This document shows positions 7,828 through 10,556 of a stretch of DNA of 10,556 bases, in pieces. Both the position numbers and the translations under genes were made by a program. The number at the start of each line of letters is the position of its first letter. Positions within the stretch are counted from its first letter, which is position 1. Under the pieces are notes generated by a model. It saw nothing but the letters and a program-made list of their open reading frames with translations, was not told the DNA's origin and searched no databases. The stretch is taken from contig CAMJRV010000049.1 of NCBI GenBank assembly GCA_946408315.1, positions 1 to 10,556 on the forward strand, in the 5' to 3' direction. The stretch is from an uncultured Bacillota bacterium. GTDB lineage: Bacteria; Bacillota; Clostridia; Peptostreptococcales; Anaerovoracaceae.

Positions 7828-7864
7828 CTTATATTTCCGGTGTGGAAATATAAGTTGTCACTGC
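7818..7864 (-). terminator. Perfect 21-bp inverted repeat: terminator for the HD-gene unit and/or operator of the activator gene
   Basis: The arms 7818-7838 and 7844-7864 are perfectly complementary over 21 bp with a 5-base loop (ggtgt). On the minus strand the hairpin is followed by TGTTTGTTTTTG, an interrupted T-tract, so it can terminate transcripts from the HD-domain gene and the GNAT remnant. On the plus strand no T-run follows. The -35 box of the activator promoter is in the left arm. The decamer TGTGGAAATA in its centre recurs in the other intergenic region flanking the activator. Confidence 0.65.
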
Positions 7865-7902
7865 CTCGTTCATATTCCGGCTTACCGGCCGACCATATGA
7901 GA

Positions 7903-7992
7903 TTATCGGATAAAGTTATGTGCCTTGAGATTCGTTTCAAGCCATAATTCCATAACCGCATCCAGTTCATCCATTGTAAATCTGTTAATCAT
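7903..7992 (-). pseudogene. 5' remnant of a GNAT-family N-acetyltransferase gene (29 codons)
   Basis: An ATG behind GGAG, 15 bp after the HD-gene stop codon, opens a 29-residue frame beginning MINRFTMDELD and including AVMELWLETNLKAHNFI, then TAA. The pattern 'MIR+.T..DLD.VM.IWLE.N..AH.FI' is the typical N-terminus (beta-1/alpha-1/alpha-2) of small GNAT acetyltransferases, which are normally about 140-150 residues. No acetyl-CoA-binding loop or later motif is found in any frame before the inverted repeat at 7864. The gene therefore appears to be cut down to its first fifth, probably by deletion. The ribosome binding site and spacing suggest it was once the second gene of an operon with the HD protein. 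A functional microprotein is unlikely. Confidence 0.68.
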
Positions 7993-8007
7993 ATGCGCTC
8001 CGTATCA

Positions 8008-8493
8008 TTAGACCAGAAACATCTGTCTGCACAATGACTTGCCGGTCTCCGTTCTGAAAATGTTTTTATAGACAGCTTCGGCTCTTTCTCTGCTCTGTTT
8101 CGCCTCATGCAAATTTACAAGGAAATCAGCCTCTACAAGAATCTGATAATCAAGACCGTCGATCTTGGTATAGGTATGATGGTGGGCTACCAAATAGGAG
8201 ACCCTGTCGATCACACTTTCGCTGAAATGGAGCTTTCTGAGCATTTCCTCGGCGATTGCCGGCCCTTCCTGCTCCTGAAGGCTGCCGTCGGCCCTTCCGA
8301 ACTTTTCCATCGAGGGTTTGATCCCGATATCGTGCACCACTGCCGCCGCCTCCAATATTTCCATTAACTCGGGAGAAGCGTTTTCTTTCGCGCCTATCAG
8401 TTTTGAATAGCTGTGGACTTTTATAAAGTGCTGGATTTGATGCGGGTCACCAGCATAATATTCAACCATTTTCATCATCAGATCGTCAATCAT
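8008..8493 (-). CDS. HD-domain phosphohydrolase-like protein
   Basis: A 161-residue cytosolic protein. The HD-superfamily metal ligands are in order: His27 (KVHSYSKLIG), His54-Asp55 (AAAVVHDIGIKP), the His cluster 104-106 (LVAHHHTY) and Asp123 (LVEADFLVNL). This is the single-domain type of HD protein, which usually cleaves phosphate from nucleotides or other small phosphomonoesters; the substrate cannot be predicted. The frame is open upstream to 8616, but the ATG at 8493 is preferred: it is preceded by GGGAGG at proper spacing, and the upstream residues resemble no HD protein and would span a promoter. A promoter lies 94 bp or less upstream, within the gap after the transporter gene. A GNAT remnant follows at 15 bp. 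Confidence 0.84.
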   Translation of the reverse strand: MIDDLMMKMVEYYAGDPHQIQHFIKVHSYSKLIGAKENASPELMEILEAAAVVHDIGIKPSMEKFGRADGSLQEQEGPAIAEEMLRKLHFSESVIDRVSYLVAHHHTYTKIDGLDYQILVEADFLVNLHEAKQSRERAEAVYKNIFRTETGKSLCRQMFLV

Positions 8494-8524
8494 TTCTACC
8501 TCCCGGTCTAAAGCTGTATTTCTG

Positions 8525-8546
8525 AACCAAAACATATCTTTTGGTT
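8525..8546 (-). promoter_or_regulatory. Candidate operator overlapping the transcription start of the HD gene
   Basis: A perfect dyad, AACCAAAA-GATATG-TTTTGGTT (minus strand; 8-bp arms, 6-bp spacer), begins about 5 bases downstream of the -10 box, so it covers the predicted start site. The position fits a repressor operator. On the plus strand the same hairpin is followed by four more T's and could act as a weak terminator, but no plus-strand gene ends here. Confidence 0.4.
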
Positions 8547-8550
8547 TTTT

Positions 8551-8559
8551 ATTATAACA
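8551..8559 (-). promoter_or_regulatory. Extended -10 promoter element for the HD gene
   Basis: The minus strand reads TGTTATAAT, a TGn extension plus a perfect TATAAT. No good -35 box is seen 17 bp upstream, as is common with extended -10 promoters. The predicted start near 8544 leaves a leader of about 50 nt before the ATG at 8493. Confidence 0.55.
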
Positions 8560-8587
8560 TAAACCGCCTGGTCCCGGGGAAGGATTC

Positions 8588-9994
8588 TCACACCAATTTC
8601 CGAATGACGCTCTCATATTCGCCGTAATCCAGATTCTTCTGCTTCCGTTCCATGGCCTCTTTTAACAGTTCAAAATTCCTCCGGTCCATAGGATAGTAAA
8701 ACAGCAGCAGCGACGCGATAATCAGGCCGGCCGAAGGATAGAGGACAAAGATTTTCGCAATTCCGGCAAGAGCCTCCTGATGCTGAGGCAGTGCCGACGA
8801 GTCGAAGCCGTTGATTTTGAGAAGCTGTCCCACAGCCTGAAAGGCCGCCGCCGAGGTCAGAGTGCCCCAAAGGCACTGCAGAGAAGTTATGCTTCCTTCC
8901 CGCTTTGCACCGTTTGCCATTTCGTCCACCTCTGTGATATCGTAAAACATGGCGTTGCTCAGCTGCCAGTAAGTGCTGTTGGCAAAGGAAAACAGGCTGA
9001 TCCAAATGAGAGCAGGCCCTAAGGATTCAATCCGAACAAGAGACAGGAGCATTCCCCCCGCTCCGGCAATAAAAAAAGCCATGGCCATCTGCCTTTTTTT
9101 GTCAAATCGGACGGCCAGCTTTAAAATCAGCGGCGTAAACAGCAGGCTTAAAGCATTGGTGAAAAGGTATATTGCAGAAATTGTCCTGCCCGTCAGTCCC
9201 AGATTGAACCGCAGAAAAAACAGCATAGCCCCTGTATAAAAGGTATATGCCGTCATAAATGCGACCTTGGAGGAAACCAGAAGATACATCACCCTCAGTT
9301 TCATAATCTGCCAAAAATCCTTGAGAATCAGGGCCGGACGGATCTTTTCCCGAGGGCCGAGCGGCGATTTCTCAAAGCCTCGCGTATTGTTCCAGCAGAC
9401 CAGCATGAGCAGACTGAGGATCACCGCGAACAAGATGCAGAAGAAAAGCCAGGCCCTTTGCTCAGAAGCGCCTCTTGCCGTCATCATTTCAATGACGGTC
9501 AGGGGAACCGCTGTAGCCAGGCAGCTGCCTGCGACCGAAAACATCCGCGATACGCTTCTCAGCCGAATCCGTTCATTGTAATCTGCCGTGATCTCCGCGC
9601 CGAGGGCGGAATAAGGAATATAAAAAAGAGAATAGGAGGTCCAAAAAAGCGCGCCTGCGATCAAATAATATGCAAATTGAAACTCCCTTGATTGGTCCAG
9701 CGTAATAAAGCACAGGGTAAAAATCAAAGGATTAAAAATCGTCGAGAACAGAAGCAGCGGTCTCCTGCGTCCGAATCTGCATCTGAGATTGTCGGAAGCA
9801 TGGCCGATAAATACGGTTCCCGCCGCATCCGCAAGGATCGTAAGAGAGACAATGGTACCCGCCATGCCGGGCGCAATGCCTGCGACGGAGGTTAAAAAGA
9901 TCAGGTAAAAGGTGTTGACAAACTGATAAAAGCTTGCCTCCGAGAAGCTTCCGACTCCATATCCCAGAGCTACCTTCGCGCTCAGTTTTTTCAC
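8588..9994 (-). CDS. MFS transporter of the GPH:cation symporter family, second copy
   Basis: A 468-residue, 12-helix GPH-family membrane protein, homologous to the transporter encoded at 4596-6053 (shared GHASDNxRCRFGRRRP loop and GAKREGSITSLQCLWG near helix X). It starts at a GTG preceded by AGGAG at 7 bases, and overlaps the upstream UxaA-like gene by 4 bp (GTGA), so the two are translationally coupled. In helix II the cation-site motif reads ILADAAGTVFIGHASDN: the first acidic residue is kept (Asp56) but the second, Asp in MelB-type DxxxDP motifs, is Thr60. Coupling ion or mechanism may therefore differ. The partnership with a UxaA-like dehydratase suggests uptake of a hexuronate, aldarate or related acid; the substrate itself is inference. 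Confidence 0.87.
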   Translation of the reverse strand: MKKLSAKVALGYGVGSFSEASFYQFVNTFYLIFLTSVAGIAPGMAGTIVSLTILADAAGTVFIGHASDNLRCRFGRRRPLLLFSTIFNPLIFTLCFITLDQSREFQFAYYLIAGALFWTSYSLFYIPYSALGAEITADYNERIRLRSVSRMFSVAGSCLATAVPLTVIEMMTARGASEQRAWLFFCILFAVILSLLMLVCWNNTRGFEKSPLGPREKIRPALILKDFWQIMKLRVMYLLVSSKVAFMTAYTFYTGAMLFFLRFNLGLTGRTISAIYLFTNALSLLFTPLILKLAVRFDKKRQMAMAFFIAGAGGMLLSLVRIESLGPALIWISLFSFANSTYWQLSNAMFYDITEVDEMANGAKREGSITSLQCLWGTLTSAAAFQAVGQLLKINGFDSSALPQHQEALAGIAKIFVLYPSAGLIIASLLLFYYPMDRRNFELLKEAMERKQKNLDYGEYESVIRKLV

Positions 9995-10556
9995 AGTGTT
10001 ACTCCTGACTTAAAGATGGCGAAATCTCGATACCCGTTCGATTCCGAGAGGGTGCGCTCACCGGAAGCCGTCTGTATTACAAGTTCCGTCAGCTCTTTCC
10101 CAAGCGCCGCCATCGCTTCTCCGGAAACAATCTTTCCCGCATCAAAGTCGTTCCAGTCCGGCTTGCGTTGATAAAGGCCGCTGTTCGTCGAAATTTTAAT
10201 TGTCGGCACGGGACTGCCAAAGGGCGTTCCCCTTCCTGTGGTGAACAAGATCAGATGGGCGCCGGAAACCGCCAGCGCGGTAGAGGCTACCAGATCGTTT
10301 CCGGGAGAAGAGAGGACCGACAACCCGTTTTTTCTCACACGCTCACCATACTCCAGAACATCAGAGATCCTTGCATTGCCTCCTTTTTGGACGCAGCCCA
10401 GAGATTTTTCTTCCAGTGTGGTGATTCCCCCCGCCTTATTCCCGGGAGAAGGGTTTTCATAGATCACCTGATTGTGCTTTCTATAGTAATCCTTATAGCC
10501 GTCGATCAGGGAAACCATCCGGCGGAAAATCTCCTCGTCCGCACACCGGTCCATAA
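9991..10556 (-). CDS. UxaA/altronate dehydratase-like hydro-lyase, C-terminal part
   Basis: About 188 C-terminal residues are present; the N-terminal half lies outside the window. The family signature NPSPGNKAGGITTLEEKSLG (20 residues) is intact and is followed by GCVQKGG, SSPGNDLVASTALAVSGAHLILFTTGRGTPFG and PTIKISTN. These belong to the catalytic domain shared by D-altronate dehydratase (UxaA), galactarate dehydratase (GarD) and the sulfolactate sulfo-lyase large subunit (SuyB). Members are metal-dependent cytosolic lyases that remove water (or sulfite) from a sugar acid or analogue. Sequence alone does not decide between these substrates. The stop codon overlaps the GTG start of the downstream GPH transporter, so import and first breakdown step appear co-expressed. 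The Met at 10554 is internal, not the start. Confidence 0.85.
   Translation of the reverse strand, partial: MDRCADEEIFRRMVSLIDGYKDYYRKHNQVIYENPSPGNKAGGITTLEEKSLGCVQKGGNARISDVLEYGERVRKNGLSVLSSPGNDLVASTALAVSGAHLILFTTGRGTPFGSPVPTIKISTNSGLYQRKPDWNDFDAGKIVSGEAMAALGKELTELVIQTASGERTLSESNGYRDFAIFKSGVTL

Noticed and set aside
7818..7864. Inverted repeat as the end of an insertion sequence or MITE
   Set aside because: No transposase, no second copy and no target-site duplication were seen in the window; regulatory or terminator use is simpler, though a genome search could revive the idea.
8525..8550. Plus-strand terminator
   Set aside because: The hairpin plus T-run looks suitable, but no plus-strand gene ends within several kilobases upstream.
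8494..8616. N-terminal extension of the HD protein up to 8616
   Set aside because: The extra 41 residues resemble no HD protein, would overlap the end of the transporter gene, and cross the extended -10 element. The ATG at 8493 has a strong GGGAGG.

Overview
The window looks like a chromosomal stretch from a spore-forming, anaerobe-type Bacillota (Clostridia-like). The grounds are a collagen-like protein with a BclB-type exosporium C-terminus, strong AGGAGG-type ribosome binding sites, several TTG/GTG starts, and a PAS/AAA+/Fis sigma-54 activator facing its own catabolic operon. GC content appears close to or slightly above 50%. The species cannot be named from the sequence.

Left part (1-2963, + strand). 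The 3' end of a collagen-like surface protein gene (GPT/GDT/GAT triplets, then a hydrophobic BclB-like domain) is followed by a strong hairpin and two tandem, overlapping genes for paralogous glycosyltransferases with C-terminal TPR-like repeats. By analogy with known pairs of spore-surface collagen-like proteins and glycosyltransferases, the enzymes may decorate the Thr-rich collagen stalk. The first paralogue has lost histidines that the second keeps. The second gene runs 56 bp into the convergent gene on the other strand.

Middle part (2908-7827, - strand). A sigma-54-dependent activator is transcribed from a good sigma-A-type promoter and closed by a terminator. Behind it lies a near-perfect -24/-12 promoter that would drive a two-gene operon: a GPH-family symporter and a YtcJ-like metal-dependent amidohydrolase. 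This reads as a self-contained uptake-and-hydrolysis module for an unknown amide- or ester-type substrate.

Right part (7903-10556, - strand). A UxaA/altronate-dehydratase-like enzyme (3' end only) overlaps by 4 bp a second GPH-family transporter, which suggests sugar-acid catabolism. Next come a small HD-domain phosphohydrolase with its own promoter and candidate operator, and 15 bp behind it a 29-codon remnant of a GNAT acetyltransferase. A perfect 21-bp inverted repeat then separates this block from the regulator gene and also contains the regulator's -35 box.

No rRNA, tRNA, CRISPR array, transposase or integrase gene was seen.
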